NCBI GenBank assembly: GCA_903789665.1
Contig: CAIFEX010000007.1
Coordinates: 1 to 64,000 of the forward strand
Source of the DNA: an uncultured Clostridium sp.
Lineage (GTDB): Bacteria > Bacillota > Clostridia > Clostridiales > Clostridiaceae
DNA length: 64,000 bases
Direction of reading: 5' to 3'
Part shown: piece after piece, positions 36,389-47,390 of the stretch
How positions within the stretch are numbered: the first letter of the stretch is position 1
Layout: each line of letters begins with the position of its first letter
Notes under the pieces: generated by a model
Database searches by the model: none
The model's input: only the letters and a program-made list of their open reading frames with translations
Told to the model about the DNA's origin: nothing
Translations under genes and position numbers: made by a program

Positions 36389-36970
36389 TCAGGAAATTTT
36401 TCTAATATTTTCAAAACTGCTATAACCTAAGTTTTTCTTGTTTACTATTAGATCCATAACCATCATTGCTGTTGAAACGGCATAGACTATATCCCTGAAA
36501 TAGGATTTATTTTCCATACTGTATTTTTCATGCATGTGGTATATGATGTCAGGTATGCTTTTTTCGGAGACATTCTGTGTATCCATGGTAATCTTAGATC
36601 TTTTGAATATAAAAATATTTATGGATGCAAAATGAAGACGCACTTCATACATGAAATGTTCAAAAAGGCTTTTGTCTCTGTATTCTTTTGTATGGTATAG
36701 ACAAAAATAATCACAGATCAAATGACACACGATACCTAGAGTAAGGGAGTATGTTTTTATTGACATTTTGGTGTTGATAAGCTGGCTGCAGTAATCACAC
36801 ACTACGTCCATGCTTTCGTCCATGCAATGGTGGTAATTGGATTTACCACTTGTAAAATCCGGTTTTATATTGCCGTATAGAAAATTAAATTTATTCAATT
36901 TAGTGTCCAATTTTTTTGAGCAGTACTTGAATAGTACACGGGACATCAATAAATGTGTATTTGTTATCAT
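36389..36970 (-). CDS. Zinc-dependent phospholipase C family protein
   Basis: A 193-residue protein related to the ZnC/PLC fold: His and Asp residues that could bind zinc are seen in NTHLL, GNIKPDF, YHHCMDES, HLICDYFCLYHTKE and FEHFMYE. There is no signal peptide, unlike secreted alpha-toxin-type enzymes, so this is the short intracellular version common in clostridia whose substrate is unknown. It converges on leuB with a gap of 13 bp. Confidence 0.75.
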   Translation of the reverse strand: MITNTHLLMSRVLFKYCSKKLDTKLNKFNFLYGNIKPDFTSGKSNYHHCMDESMDVVCDYCSQLINTKMSIKTYSLTLGIVCHLICDYFCLYHTKEYRDKSLFEHFMYEVRLHFASINIFIFKRSKITMDTQNVSEKSIPDIIYHMHEKYSMENKSYFRDIVYAVSTAMMVMDLIVNKKNLGYSSFENIRKIS

Positions 36971-37097
36971 TTTAAAATCACCCTATTTGATTTTGTTATT
37001 TTTAACTCATCTATATTATAATATATACGCTTATAAAGTTAAAACAAGGTTAAAATGGGGTTAATCTTAGTGCGGTTTAAAAATTTTATCGATATAT

Positions 37098-37126
37098 TTG
37101 CATAATCTCATCTATATATATATAAT
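37098..37126 (+). promoter_or_regulatory. Predicted promoter of the parE-parC pair
   Basis: TTGCAT (37098-37103) and TATAAT (37121-37126) with a 17-bp spacer. The leader from about 37133 to the start codon is about 160 bases. Confidence 0.6.
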
Positions 37127-37156
37127 AATTTTGAAGTTTAAACTTTAAATCTTATA

Positions 37157-37184
37157 CCTTCTCCGGTGTTTCAGAAGGCTTTTT
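37157..37184 (+). terminator. Hairpin with T-tract in the parE leader (possible attenuator)
   Basis: CCTTCT (37157-37162) pairs with AGAAGG (37173-37178) and is followed by CTTTTTTAAA. It lies between the predicted promoter and the gene, so it may attenuate transcription. The stem is short. Confidence 0.4.
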
Positions 37185-37295
37185 TAAATTCTGTTGAAAT
37201 TGCTGCCGGCAAATGGGAAGGAATTTGCTGGCTATTATTGGAATATTATATGGGAATACGGATAGAAGATAATTATTTTGGAGGAAACTGTATAG

Positions 37296-39251
37296 ATGAA
37301 AAATATGGATGAGAAAAATGAAGTTTATGATGTAACTTCCCTGACCTCTTTGGAAAAACTGGAACCGGTTCGTGTTAGACCGGGTATGTATATAGGTTCC
37401 ACGGGGAGCAGGGGTCTTCATCACTGTATATGGGAAATATTGGATAATTCTATAGATGAAATTTCCAATGGGTTTGGAGACAGGGCCTGTGTGACATTAA
37501 ACGAAGATGGAAGTGTGTCTGTAGAGGATAATGGCCGGGGGATACCTACCGGCATTCACCCTGTAAAAAAAATAAACGGAGTGGAAATGGTGTTTACGGA
37601 GCTGCATACCGGAGGGAAGTTCAACAATAAGGTTTACAAGACCTCGGGGGGACTTCATGGTGTAGGTGCAGCTGTGGTTAATGCACTGTCCAGATGGATG
37701 GAAGTGGAAGTGAAAAGGGATGGACATATATATGCACAGAGATTTGAATATGCCTATGACAGGCATTTCAAAAAAAATATGCCGGGCACCCCTGTGACTG
37801 ATCTCAAGATAGTGGGCGACACTGGTGAGACAGGTACCAAAGTCACATTCATGCCTGATGAAAGGGTGTTTTCCACGGTGGAGTTCAAGCCGGACGTTAT
37901 AGAAGAGAGACTTAGAGAACTGGCTTTTCAAAATAAGGGTATAACTTTAAAACTTGTGTGCGGGCTCCGGGGAAATGAAATGCAGAGAGAATATCATTCT
38001 GAAAGGGGTCTTCTGGATTTTATAGAATATTTGAACGAGAGCAAGACACCCCTTCATAAGAAACCAATATTTTTTGCGGGAAAAAGACATGTAGGTGATT
38101 TGACAATGGAAGGAGAAGTGTGCATCCAGTTTACCGACTCGACTAACTACCATATAGCAAGCTATGTCAACAATATTCCCACAACTGAATCGGGAACCCA
38201 TGAAAGCGGTTTTAAGGCAGGTATGACCAGGGCTTTTAAAGAAGGGGCGAGAAAACTGAATTTACTTAAGGAAAAGGACAGGGAATTTGACGGGGATGAT
38301 CTTCGGGAAGGAATGACTGCCATAATTAAAATAAAGATAAACAATCCCATATTTGAGGGCCAGACCAAAACCAAACTGGGAAATACGGAAGCCTATACCA
38401 TGATGAATGACATTTCCTATACAAAACTTTCTGAATGGATAGAAGATAACAGGGATGTGGCTTCGAATATAATAAACAATGCCCTCGATACTGCTTTGAG
38501 AAGGGAAAAAATAAGAAAAATAAATGATGCCGAAAAGAAGAAAGTGGGTAAGGGAACAGCACCTCTTGCAGGAAAAATTGCGGTGTGTACTTTAAAAGAT
38601 CCGTCCGAATGTGAATTTATAGTGGTAGAAGGAGATTCGGCAGGAGGTTCTGCAAAGCAGGCCAGAGACAGACGATTCCAAACCATAATGCCATCTAAAG
38701 GCAAGATAATGAATACCGAAAAACAAAAGCTGGAAAACGTACTTGGAAGTGAGGAACTGAAGATATTCAACACGGCTATAGGTACTGGCATACTTAAAAA
38801 CTACAGGGAGGAGGATTTGAAGTACAACAAGATCATAATACTCAGCGATGCAGATGTGGACGGATATCATATAAGGGCGTTGTGGATGACTTACATATAC
38901 AGATATATGAGGCAGCTTATATCAAATGGACATCTGTATATAGCACTTCCGCCGCTTTACAAGGTCTATAGAAGTGTTAGGGGAAAAGATGTGACAAAAT
39001 ACGCTTACAGCGATGAACAGCTTTTGGGGGCCAAAAAGGAAATTGGATCCGGGGCACTTGTTCAAAGGTACAAGGGTTTGGGAGAGATGAATCCGGACCA
39101 GCTGTGGCAGACTACTTTAAATCCCGAAAGCAGGACACTTCAGCAGATAACCATAGAAGATGCCGTAAAAGCCGAAAAGATGATATCGCTGCTTATGGGC
39201 GACGTAGTGGCACCGAGGAAAAAATATATGTACAAATATGCGCAGTTTTAG
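37296..39251 (+). CDS. parE: Type IIA topoisomerase ATPase subunit (ParE/GyrB-like)
   Basis: A 651-residue GHKL ATPase/TOPRIM subunit. ATP-binding motifs are EILDNSIDE, VEDNGRGIP and GGLHGVGAAVVNALS; the TOPRIM domain has EGDSAGGSAKQARDRRFQTI and SDADVDGYHIRALW. It is paired with a ParC/GyrA-type gene 103 bp downstream, and no dnaA, recF or rRNA genes are nearby, unlike the gyrase locus near the origin. The GKIMNTEKQKLENVLGSEE loop is more gyrase-like, so the ParE label is contextual. AAACTGTATAG separates GGAGG from the ATG. Confidence 0.8.
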   Translation: MKNMDEKNEVYDVTSLTSLEKLEPVRVRPGMYIGSTGSRGLHHCIWEILDNSIDEISNGFGDRACVTLNEDGSVSVEDNGRGIPTGIHPVKKINGVEMVFTELHTGGKFNNKVYKTSGGLHGVGAAVVNALSRWMEVEVKRDGHIYAQRFEYAYDRHFKKNMPGTPVTDLKIVGDTGETGTKVTFMPDERVFSTVEFKPDVIEERLRELAFQNKGITLKLVCGLRGNEMQREYHSERGLLDFIEYLNESKTPLHKKPIFFAGKRHVGDLTMEGEVCIQFTDSTNYHIASYVNNIPTTESGTHESGFKAGMTRAFKEGARKLNLLKEKDREFDGDDLREGMTAIIKIKINNPIFEGQTKTKLGNTEAYTMMNDISYTKLSEWIEDNRDVASNIINNALDTALRREKIRKINDAEKKKVGKGTAPLAGKIAVCTLKDPSECEFIVVEGDSAGGSAKQARDRRFQTIMPSKGKIMNTEKQKLENVLGSEELKIFNTAIGTGILKNYREEDLKYNKIIILSDADVDGYHIRALWMTYIYRYMRQLISNGHLYIALPPLYKVYRSVRGKDVTKYAYSDEQLLGAKKEIGSGALVQRYKGLGEMNPDQLWQTTLNPESRTLQQITIEDAVKAEKMISLLMGDVVAPRKKYMYKYAQF

Positions 39252-39252
39252 G

Positions 39253-39341
39253 CAATTTACAGTGGACAATGGACAATTGACAATTGTGGTTGATTTTTCG
39301 TAGAAAAATCTTCATTAATTGTAAATTGTCAATTGTAAAAA
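39253..39341. repeat. Palindromic intergenic repeat between parE and parC
   Basis: Inverted outer arms ACAATTGACAATT (39273-39285) and AATTGTCAATTGT (39324-39336) enclose a perfect inner hairpin GATTTTTC/GAAAAATC (39292-39299, 39303-39310). The same ATTGTCAATTGTAAA-type sequence recurs at 47398-47430, so this is a dispersed repeat, probably a miniature element. Confidence 0.65.
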
Positions 39342-39354
39342 GGAGGTTTTTTAC

Positions 39355-42219
39355 GTGGCAACTAAAACAGTAATTCCACAAGATCACAATATAATAAAAA
39401 TTCCAATAGAAGAAGCTATGCCGGATAATTATCTTCCCTATGCGGTTGAGGTGGCAAAAGACAGGGCGCTTCCAGACGTCAGGGATGGTCTAAAGCCTGT
39501 ACATAGGAGAATAATATACGGGAGTTATAAATTGAAGGCATTTCCCGACAGACCTTATTACAAATCTGCCAGAATAGTGGGTGACATACTTGGAAAATAT
39601 CATCCTCACGGTGATACTTCCGTATATGATGCCATGGTTATACTGGCCCAGGGTTTTACTACCAGGATGCCCCTCATAGACGGACATGGAAATTGGGGGA
39701 GCCAGGATGGAGACAGCGCTGCAGCTATGCGTTATACGGAGGCAAGGCTTACTCCTATCGCCATGGAGATGATGAGGGATATAGACAAAGATGTGGTAAA
39801 CATGGTAGACAATTATTCGGGTTCCGAAAAAGAACCTGAAGTTCTTCCGGCAAGATATCCCAATCTGCTGGTAAATGGAGCTTTTGGAATAGCCGTAGGC
39901 CTTGCCACTAATATTCCACCACACAACTTGAGAGAAGTGATTGAGGCTGCAGCGGCCTATATAGATAACCCTCACATAACTACTGAAGAGCTTATGGACT
40001 ATGTAAAAGGTCCTGATCTGCCTACCGGCGGAATAATAATAGGTAAGAAGTCCCTCCTTTCCGCCTATGAAACAGGTGAAGGAAGAGTGACATTGAGGGC
40101 CAGGACATCTATAGAAAAGCTGAAAAACGGTAAATTGGCCATAGTTATAACCCAATTTCCCTACAGGAGGAGCAAAGCAAAGTTACTCCAGACTATTTCC
40201 GAGATGACTGCGGACAAGAGACATGCAAAGGTGTTCGAACCTATATCCGATATAAGGGATGAGTCCGACAGGAGAGGTATAAGGGCAGTAATAGAGTTTA
40301 AAAAATCGGCGGATGTTCCACTTGTAAGGAAGATTTTAAAATATCTTTTCAAAAAAACGGATCTGCAGTGCAACCTGTCCTTTAATATGGTGGCTTTGGC
40401 TAATGGAAAGCCCCAGACTATGGGACTTAAGACTATATTGGGCTACTATGTGGATTATCAGAAGGAAATTGTAAGGAGAAGAACGGAGAAAGAGCTGGAT
40501 GCGGCAAAATCGAGGTTTCATATTGTAGAGGGATTTATAAAAGCCATAGGTATAATGGATGAGATCATAAAAACCATAAGGGCTTCCAAATCCAAGAAAA
40601 ATGCCGCCTCCAATCTCATGAATAAATTTCAATTTACGGCCCCACAGGCGGAAGCTATACTGGAACTCATGCTGTATAGGCTTACAGGACTTGAAATAGC
40701 ATCTTTTGAAAAAGAATACAATAAACTTTTAAAGGCCATAAAGAGGCTTACAAAAATATTGGGCAGTGAAAGGGAAATACTTAAAATAATAAAGAGGGAA
40801 CTGAAGAAAATAAGCGAAAAGTACGGTGATAAAAGGAAAACCGCCATTATAGCAGAGGATAGCAAGGCCAAAATAGATGAAGAAGAGATTATGCTGGATG
40901 AAAACATAGTTGTGACGATGTCCAATGAAGCTTTTATAAAGAGAATTTCTGAAAAAAGCTACAGCAGATCCAGTGGAAAAATTGAAGATATAAAATACAG
41001 GGAGGGCGATTTTAACAGGTATCTTATAAATGCCAATACAAAAGATACATTTATGTTCTTTACAGACAAGGGCAATGTCTATAACTTGAAGGGAAGCGGC
41101 ATTCCCGAATTTAAATGGAAGGAAAAGGGTCAGCGGCTTGACAGTATAATAAAAAACCTCGATTTATCTGAAGAGAACATAACTGCGGTCTATAATATTG
41201 GAAACTTGAATTCAAAACAGGATTTTGTATTTTTCACCACCGGTGGGGGAATAAAAAGGACCAAATTGGAATCCTTCATTACAAATTATGTCAGAATTAT
41301 GGCCCTTAAATTGAAAAAGGGAGAGAAACTTTTACGGATGAAACTCTTGGACAGAAATTCTCATATAGGACTTATAGAGATATCTACGAAAATAGGACTT
41401 CATTTTAAGTTGAAAGTGCCTGAAATGGCACCTGGAGGTAGAAATATAGTCACTACAAGCCTCTTTACGCTGCCGGAGGGGGATGCGGTATTGGATGTGA
41501 AGTCCTGCGGCAAATATAAATATGGGGAATTTTATATAAACATGAATAAATCGGGAATGATCAAAGTTTCAAATACCGGAAGGTCAAGCAAAAATGTACT
41601 TACCAATTCAAAATCTGCTGTGCTCATGTTTACTGCAGATGGAAGAGTGTTTTCAATACCTGCATATATGCTCCAGGATATGGGAAATGAGGGAATACAT
41701 ATTACAAAACTTATGGGGAAGATAGATGTGAAAGATGTGCTTGCATTGATTTCCATAGAAAATTTTGACTCGGGGTACATGTACTTTTTTACCGGCGGCG
41801 GAATAGTTAAAAAAACCCCTGCTGCTGAATTTAAAGATATAAATTTATGGGATAGGGCATATAAATTTAAAAACAGGGAAGATTTCCTGATAGATGTAAA
41901 GTACAGCAGGGCTAAAAATCCTCAGGTGCTTCTGGTAAATAACAGTGGTATGGCAATAAAATTCAGGGGGGACTCCATAAGTGCCATGGGAAGGCTGGCT
42001 TCAGGGGTAATAGGAATGAGCCTTAGAGATGATCAGAAAGTTGTATATTCTTTTTTGGCGGACAGTGAAGACAAGATGAATCATGTTTTTATTTTAAATT
42101 CAATTAATGGAAATAGTGCAAAGGTGAAATTAAAAGATATGGCTCTTCAGAACAGGGCCGGCAAGGGTAAAAGCGTTATTTCAATGGATTTGGACGACAG
42201 AGTGGAAAGTATACGTTAA
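39355..42219 (+). CDS. parC: Type IIA topoisomerase DNA-cleaving subunit (ParC/GyrA-like)
   Basis: A 954-residue subunit that cleaves and religates DNA. The active-site Tyr is Y127 in [11 protein letters not shown]; the quinolone-resistance region reads [12 protein letters not shown], with Thr88 at the position of E. coli GyrA Ser83. The C-terminal beta-propeller (about 500-950) lacks a recognisable QRRGGxG GyrA box, favouring a topoisomerase IV-like decatenase over gyrase. It is longer than most ParC proteins (about 800). The start is GTG 39355 after AAAAAGGAGG. The Thr at position 88 is noted as a natural difference only. Confidence 0.82.
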   Translation: MATKTVIPQDHNIIKIPIEEAMPDNYLPYAVEVAKDRALPDVRDGLKPVHRRIIYGSYKLKAFPDRPYYKSARIVGDILGKYHPHGDTSVYDAMVILAQGFTTRMPLIDGHGNWGSQDGDSAAAMRYTEARLTPIAMEMMRDIDKDVVNMVDNYSGSEKEPEVLPARYPNLLVNGAFGIAVGLATNIPPHNLREVIEAAAAYIDNPHITTEELMDYVKGPDLPTGGIIIGKKSLLSAYETGEGRVTLRARTSIEKLKNGKLAIVITQFPYRRSKAKLLQTISEMTADKRHAKVFEPISDIRDESDRRGIRAVIEFKKSADVPLVRKILKYLFKKTDLQCNLSFNMVALANGKPQTMGLKTILGYYVDYQKEIVRRRTEKELDAAKSRFHIVEGFIKAIGIMDEIIKTIRASKSKKNAASNLMNKFQFTAPQAEAILELMLYRLTGLEIASFEKEYNKLLKAIKRLTKILGSEREILKIIKRELKKISEKYGDKRKTAIIAEDSKAKIDEEEIMLDENIVVTMSNEAFIKRISEKSYSRSSGKIEDIKYREGDFNRYLINANTKDTFMFFTDKGNVYNLKGSGIPEFKWKEKGQRLDSIIKNLDLSEENITAVYNIGNLNSKQDFVFFTTGGGIKRTKLESFITNYVRIMALKLKKGEKLLRMKLLDRNSHIGLIEISTKIGLHFKLKVPEMAPGGRNIVTTSLFTLPEGDAVLDVKSCGKYKYGEFYINMNKSGMIKVSNTGRSSKNVLTNSKSAVLMFTADGRVFSIPAYMLQDMGNEGIHITKLMGKIDVKDVLALISIENFDSGYMYFFTGGGIVKKTPAAEFKDINLWDRAYKFKNREDFLIDVKYSRAKNPQVLLVNNSGMAIKFRGDSISAMGRLASGVIGMSLRDDQKVVYSFLADSEDKMNHVFILNSINGNSAKVKLKDMALQNRAGKGKSVISMDLDDRVESIR

Positions 42220-42260
42220 AGGATGGATTTTAATAAGATTTGCAATAATTTATAATTGTG

Positions 42261-42289
42261 TTGTAATATTGTGATTATTATATTATAAT
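42261..42289 (+). promoter_or_regulatory. Predicted glpF promoter
   Basis: TTGTAA (42261-42266) and TATAAT (42284-42289), 17-bp spacer. The start point would be about 42296, placing a terminator hairpin inside a ~190-base leader. Confidence 0.65.
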
Positions 42290-42325
42290 GTGTATATGAA
42301 AATCAATAAAGGGCAGAGAAGGGAG

Positions 42326-42378
42326 AGCCGCTTAAAAAAAAGTCAATATGCTTGACTTCTTTTAAGCAGGCTTTTTTT
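42326..42378 (+). terminator. Leader terminator of the glp operon (probable GlpP target)
   Basis: A long stem (GCTTAAAA and AAGTCA pairing with TGACTT and TTTTAAGC, extended by AGCC/GGCT) is followed by a T7 run. It lies between the predicted promoter and glpF, not after parC alone. In Bacillus, GlpP with glycerol-3-phosphate lets polymerase pass such leader terminators; the presence of glpP in this operon supports the same here. It also could serve as parC terminator. Confidence 0.8.
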
Positions 42379-42487
42379 CAGGATAAATATCCGGTTTTTA
42401 ATCTGTAATCGGTTTATCATGTTTTTGTTTTACAATTGTGATGTTAATTTAAATTAACATAATTATTAAGTTAGGGGGAATAATAAC

Positions 42488-43192
42488 ATGTCACACGTAT
42501 TAGCAGAATTTGTTGGAACTGCATTGATGGTCTATTTAGGAGATAGTATATGCGCCAACTGTACCCTTGATAAAACTAAAGGGCACAATGCAGGATGGAT
42601 AGTTATAGCAGCAGGATGGGGTTTTGCAGTAGGGCTTCCTGCGTACTTGTTCTCAAATTTCAGTAATCAGTTTAATCCGGCACTTACCATAGGGCTGGCC
42701 GTTGCCGGCAAGTTTCCGTGGGCACAGGTTCCAGGCTATATTGTAGCCCAGATGCTTGGAGGAATAGTCGGAGGTGTTTTCGTATGGCTTACATATTTAC
42801 CACATTGGGCAGTCACGGAAGATAAAGCTGCAAAATTGGGTATATTCTGTACAGCACCGGCTATAAGAAATTATCCTGCAAACTTTTTGACAGAGTTTTT
42901 GGCTACAGCTACTTTGGTGTTTTCTATAGCTGCAATGGGGGGCGTTAAAGTCGCCGATGGAATGGGTTCCATCGTTGTTGTAAGCGCACTCATCTTTGTC
43001 CTGGGCTGTGCTCTTGGCGGTCCCACTGGATATGCAATGAATCCTGCCAGGGATTTATCACCGAGAATTGCACACGCCATACTTCCAATAGCAGGTAAAG
43101 GCGGTTCGGACTGGTCGTATTCCTGGGTTCCTGTGTTTGGACCAGTGGCAGGGGGAATAGCCGGGGCATTGCTATTTGTGTTAGTATTTTAG
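42488..43192 (+). CDS. glpF: Glycerol facilitator (aquaglyceroporin)
   Basis: A 234-residue channel of the MIP family with six membrane helices. The two pore motifs are FNPAL (N63-P64-A65) and AMNPARDLSPRI; the Asp after the second NPAR is the aquaglyceroporin signature. The first gene of the glpF-glpP-glpK operon, preceded by TTAGGGGGAA. It supplies glycerol to GlpK. Confidence 0.93.
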   Translation: MSHVLAEFVGTALMVYLGDSICANCTLDKTKGHNAGWIVIAAGWGFAVGLPAYLFSNFSNQFNPALTIGLAVAGKFPWAQVPGYIVAQMLGGIVGGVFVWLTYLPHWAVTEDKAAKLGIFCTAPAIRNYPANFLTEFLATATLVFSIAAMGGVKVADGMGSIVVVSALIFVLGCALGGPTGYAMNPARDLSPRIAHAILPIAGKGGSDWSYSWVPVFGPVAGGIAGALLFVLVF

Positions 43193-43232
43193 TGATAGTT
43201 GTTCAGATTAATTAAAAAGGAAGTTTTTGTCA

Positions 43233-43796
43233 ATGCCTAAATTTGAAAAAGAACTCATAGAGAACCCTATTATAGCAGCTGTTAGAAATGAAGAAGATTT
43301 GGATTTTGCTGTTTTGAGCAGGGCGGCTATAGTATTTGTTCTCTATGGAGACATATTGAACATTCCAGATATATGTTCTAAAATCAGGGAAAAGAATAAA
43401 ATGACTTTTATTCACGTTGATTTAATAGACGGATTGAAAGGTGATTTTGCAGGAGTAAAATATATAAAGCACTGTGCAAAACCAACAGGGATAATAAGCA
43501 CCAAATCCTCCACTATCAGATACGGAAATCAGCTGAATCTGCTTACTATACAGAGAATATTCATGCTGGATTCGCTTTCCCTTAAAACGGGAATAAAGAG
43601 CATACGTGAAAACAACCCTGATGCGCTGGAAGTTTTACCTGGTATAGCAAGCAAGATAATAGGAGTCCTCAAAAGAGAGACAAAAATTCCCATCATAGCA
43701 GGTGGGCTTATAAAAGAGAAAAGGGATATAATGGAATCTCTATCTGCAGGGGCCATAGCTATATCTTCTACTACTCGAAAATTGTGGAATTTATAA
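43233..43796 (+). CDS. glpP: Glycerol-3-phosphate-responsive antiterminator GlpP
   Basis: A 187-residue TIM-barrel RNA-binding regulator. NPIIAAVRNEEDL, FIHVDLIDGL, GIISTKSSTIRYGNQ, QRIFMLDSLSLKTGI, DALEVLPGIASKII and IIAGGLIKEKRDIMESLSAGAIAISST are the family's conserved blocks. GlpP binds leader mRNA in the presence of glycerol-3-phosphate and prevents termination. ATG 43233 lies 9 bases after AAGGAAG; a TTG at 43227 is too close. It lies between glpF and glpK, so the regulator is in its own target operon. Confidence 0.93.
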   Translation: MPKFEKELIENPIIAAVRNEEDLDFAVLSRAAIVFVLYGDILNIPDICSKIREKNKMTFIHVDLIDGLKGDFAGVKYIKHCAKPTGIISTKSSTIRYGNQLNLLTIQRIFMLDSLSLKTGIKSIRENNPDALEVLPGIASKIIGVLKRETKIPIIAGGLIKEKRDIMESLSAGAIAISSTTRKLWNL

Positions 43797-43935
43797 ATGG
43801 GAACCGCAGGGACTGCGGGGGTAGCCTGGTAAACGAGAGAAACAGCTGCTTGTAGTGTATGCACTGTAAGTTAAGTATTTTCCTCTGTTCCCGGGAAGCT
43901 CTGACTTTACGTAAAACTAAGTCGGAGCGGTCCAC
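43797..43935 (+). ncRNA. Compact structured RNA candidate between glpP and glpK
   Basis: The 163-bp gap between glpP and glpK folds into a closed multi-branched shape. A long-range stem pairs GGGAAC (43799-43804) with GTTCCC (43887-43892). Inside it are CCGCAG/CTGCGG (43804-43809, 43813-43818), GTAGC/GCTGC (43821-43825, 43845-43849) and AGTG/CACT (43854-43857, 43862-43865). A separate hairpin, GCTCTGACTT/AAGTCGGAGC (43898-43907, 43919-43928), follows. There is no T-run, so it is not a simple terminator. It begins right after the glpP stop and ends 25 bases before the glpK start. Possible identities are a cis-regulatory glpK leader, a GlpP-binding RNA or an independent RNA; some blocks recall the clostridial raiA motif, but I cannot confirm this from memory. 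Confidence 0.65.
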
Positions 43936-43944
43936 TAAAATTAA

Positions 43945-45465
<1,521 letters not shown>

Positions 45466-45475
45466 GACCAATTTC

Positions 45476-45517
45476 AATCCTGAGATGATATTACTGTCGT
45501 CTTGGGATTTTTTTTAT
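45476..45517 (+). terminator. Terminator of the glp operon
   Basis: A 12-pair stem including three G-T pairs, starting AATCCTGAGATG (45476-45487) and ending with GGGATT at 45509, is followed by a T7 tract. Confidence 0.75.
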
Positions 45518-45527
45518 AATCGTACAG

Positions 45528-45539
45528 TTATGGTATAAT
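45528..45539 (+). promoter_or_regulatory. Extended -10 promoter of the DJ-1/PfpI gene
   Basis: TGGTATAAT (TG, one base, then TATAAT at 45534-45539) is an extended -10 element 20 bp before the start codon; no good -35 is needed. Confidence 0.55.
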
Positions 45540-45558
45540 TTATTAGAGGTGATTTATT

Positions 45559-46113
45559 ATGAAAAAAGCTGTAGTTTTACTTGCAAGGGGTTTTGAGGAA
45601 GTGGAAGCCCTTACTTGTGTGGATGTATTGAGAAGGGGCGGAGTACACTGTGTAACCTGTTCCATAAGCTCGGATCGTGATGTAGCCAGCTGCCACGAAG
45701 TACATGTGAGAGCTGATAATTTGTTGAAAGACATGCACACGGACAAATATGATGTAATTATAATACCCGGGGGTATGCCCGGTGCGGAAAATCTCAAGGA
45801 TGACGGTGAAGTTGTAAATCTGGTAAGGAAATTCTATAGTAATAATAAAATAGTGGCGGCAATATGTGCTGGACCAATAGTGCTTGGAAAAGCCGGGATA
45901 ATTGAAGGCAAAAAGGTGACCTGCTATCCCGGATTCGAGAAAGATCTCGGATCTATTGACTTCAGTCGTGAAATTGTAGTTCAGGACGGTAATATAATAA
46001 CCAGCAGGGGTCCTGCTACAGCTGTTTACTTTGCCTTTAGAATACTGCAGAATCTTGCAGATGGGAACACGGTGGAAAATTTGAAAAAGGATATGCTGTT
46101 GAATTTGATTTAG
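45559..46113 (+). CDS. DJ-1/PfpI family protein
   Basis: A 184-residue class-I glutamine amidotransferase-like protein (YajL/ThiJ branch). The opening VVLLARGFEEVEALTCVDVLRRGG contains the conserved Glu, and the reactive Cys is in VAAICAGPIVLGKAG. Family members are proposed as deglycases, chaperones or thiol sensors; no single function is established for this branch. The ATG follows AGAGGTGA. It is probably cotranscribed with the M16 peptidase gene 35 bp downstream. Confidence 0.88.
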   Translation: MKKAVVLLARGFEEVEALTCVDVLRRGGVHCVTCSISSDRDVASCHEVHVRADNLLKDMHTDKYDVIIIPGGMPGAENLKDDGEVVNLVRKFYSNNKIVAAICAGPIVLGKAGIIEGKKVTCYPGFEKDLGSIDFSREIVVQDGNIITSRGPATAVYFAFRILQNLADGNTVENLKKDMLLNLI

Positions 46114-46148
46114 CTTCAGGGTTTACCTGTAGGAAGAGAGGGCAAAAA

Positions 46149-47390
46149 GTGAGAGAATATGTGCTTGAAAATGGAGTGAAGCTCTTATACAAATACAGAT
46201 CGGGAGTACTTACTTCACTGTGTGTGGGATTTAATGCCGGAGCTCTGGAGGAAATCGGGCAGTTTGATTTTGGAACGGCCCACGCCCTGGAGCATGTCAT
46301 ATCCAAGGGGACCAGACATAGGAACGAGAAGCAGATAAACGATGAACTTGACAGTGTATTCGGATTTGAAAATGCCATGACAAATTATCCGTACACCATA
46401 TATTACGGAACCTGTTTTTCGGAGGATTTTGAAAGGGCGCTGGAACTTTACAGCGATGTGCTCCTGAACCCGGTTTTCCCTGAAGAAGGGTTTGGGGAGG
46501 AAATGGATGTAATACTTCAGGAGCGCAAGGATTGGGAAGATGACTTATACAGAAGATGTGAAGATGTCCTCTTTGAGAATTCGTTTGAAAAGAGAAGAAT
46601 AAGGGAGCTCATAGTGGGAAATGAAAAGAGCATAAAGAACATTGATCTGGAAGAAATAAAAAGATTTTACAGCACATTTTATTTCCCTGGAAACTGTACT
46701 ATGTGTTTTTGTTCTTCTCTGGATTTTAAAAGTATAATTTCCATTGTGTGCAGGTATTTCGAAAAATGGAAGGGCATGCCTTTGTCTTGCAGTGCAAAAT
46801 TGCCTCTGTATGAAAAGAACAAGGCAGGGGTATTTGTGGAAAAAGTGCCCGGGGATGCTGGTGCCAAAATCCAGTATATATTTGACATTCATGATTTAGA
46901 TGAAAGGGAATTCAAGGCACTTTGTCTTTTTAATGCTGTTTTTGGTCAGGGAAACGGAAGCCTTCTGTTCAGCAGGCTCAGAACCGATGAGGGCATTGCC
47001 TATGACCTGGGAAGCACTATAAGAGACGAAAGAGGTGTAAAACTTTTTTCTATAAGAATGAGTACTTTGCCCGAACATATAGATAGTGCACTTGACATTA
47101 TAGATGGTGCCGTAGAAAAATCAAAAAGATTGAAGGGATATTTCAGCGGCGATAGAATAAAGAGGATTGGAAGAAGTCTGAAATTGAAAAGGGAAATCAA
47201 GAGGGAAAAGTCCGTTGAATACTGCAAGGAAATCGTGGAATGGGAACTTATGTACAGGAGGTTTCACGACTGCTGTAATTCCTGCAGTGAAGTTCGGTGG
47301 GATGAAATTGATGATGCGGATATAGTCAGAGCTGTGAATAAGGCCCTGCGAAATCCCTCTGTACAGATATTGAGCTCAATTGACGATTGA
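46149..47390 (+). CDS. M16 family zinc peptidase
   Basis: A 413-residue M16-type protein (processing peptidase/YmxG-like). The inverted zinc motif HxxEH is present as HALEH at about residues 40-44, with the downstream Glu expected near ERKDWEDDLYRRCEDVLFENSF. The C-terminal half is the usual second M16 domain (DRLRTDEGIAYDLGS-like stretch is FSRLRTDEGIAYDLGS). The GTG start follows GAGAGGG. Substrate unknown. The last codons run into the repeat upstream of recJ. Confidence 0.85.
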   Translation: MREYVLENGVKLLYKYRSGVLTSLCVGFNAGALEEIGQFDFGTAHALEHVISKGTRHRNEKQINDELDSVFGFENAMTNYPYTIYYGTCFSEDFERALELYSDVLLNPVFPEEGFGEEMDVILQERKDWEDDLYRRCEDVLFENSFEKRRIRELIVGNEKSIKNIDLEEIKRFYSTFYFPGNCTMCFCSSLDFKSIISIVCRYFEKWKGMPLSCSAKLPLYEKNKAGVFVEKVPGDAGAKIQYIFDIHDLDEREFKALCLFNAVFGQGNGSLLFSRLRTDEGIAYDLGSTIRDERGVKLFSIRMSTLPEHIDSALDIIDGAVEKSKRLKGYFSGDRIKRIGRSLKLKREIKREKSVEYCKEIVEWELMYRRFHDCCNSCSEVRWDEIDDADIVRAVNKALRNPSVQILSSIDD

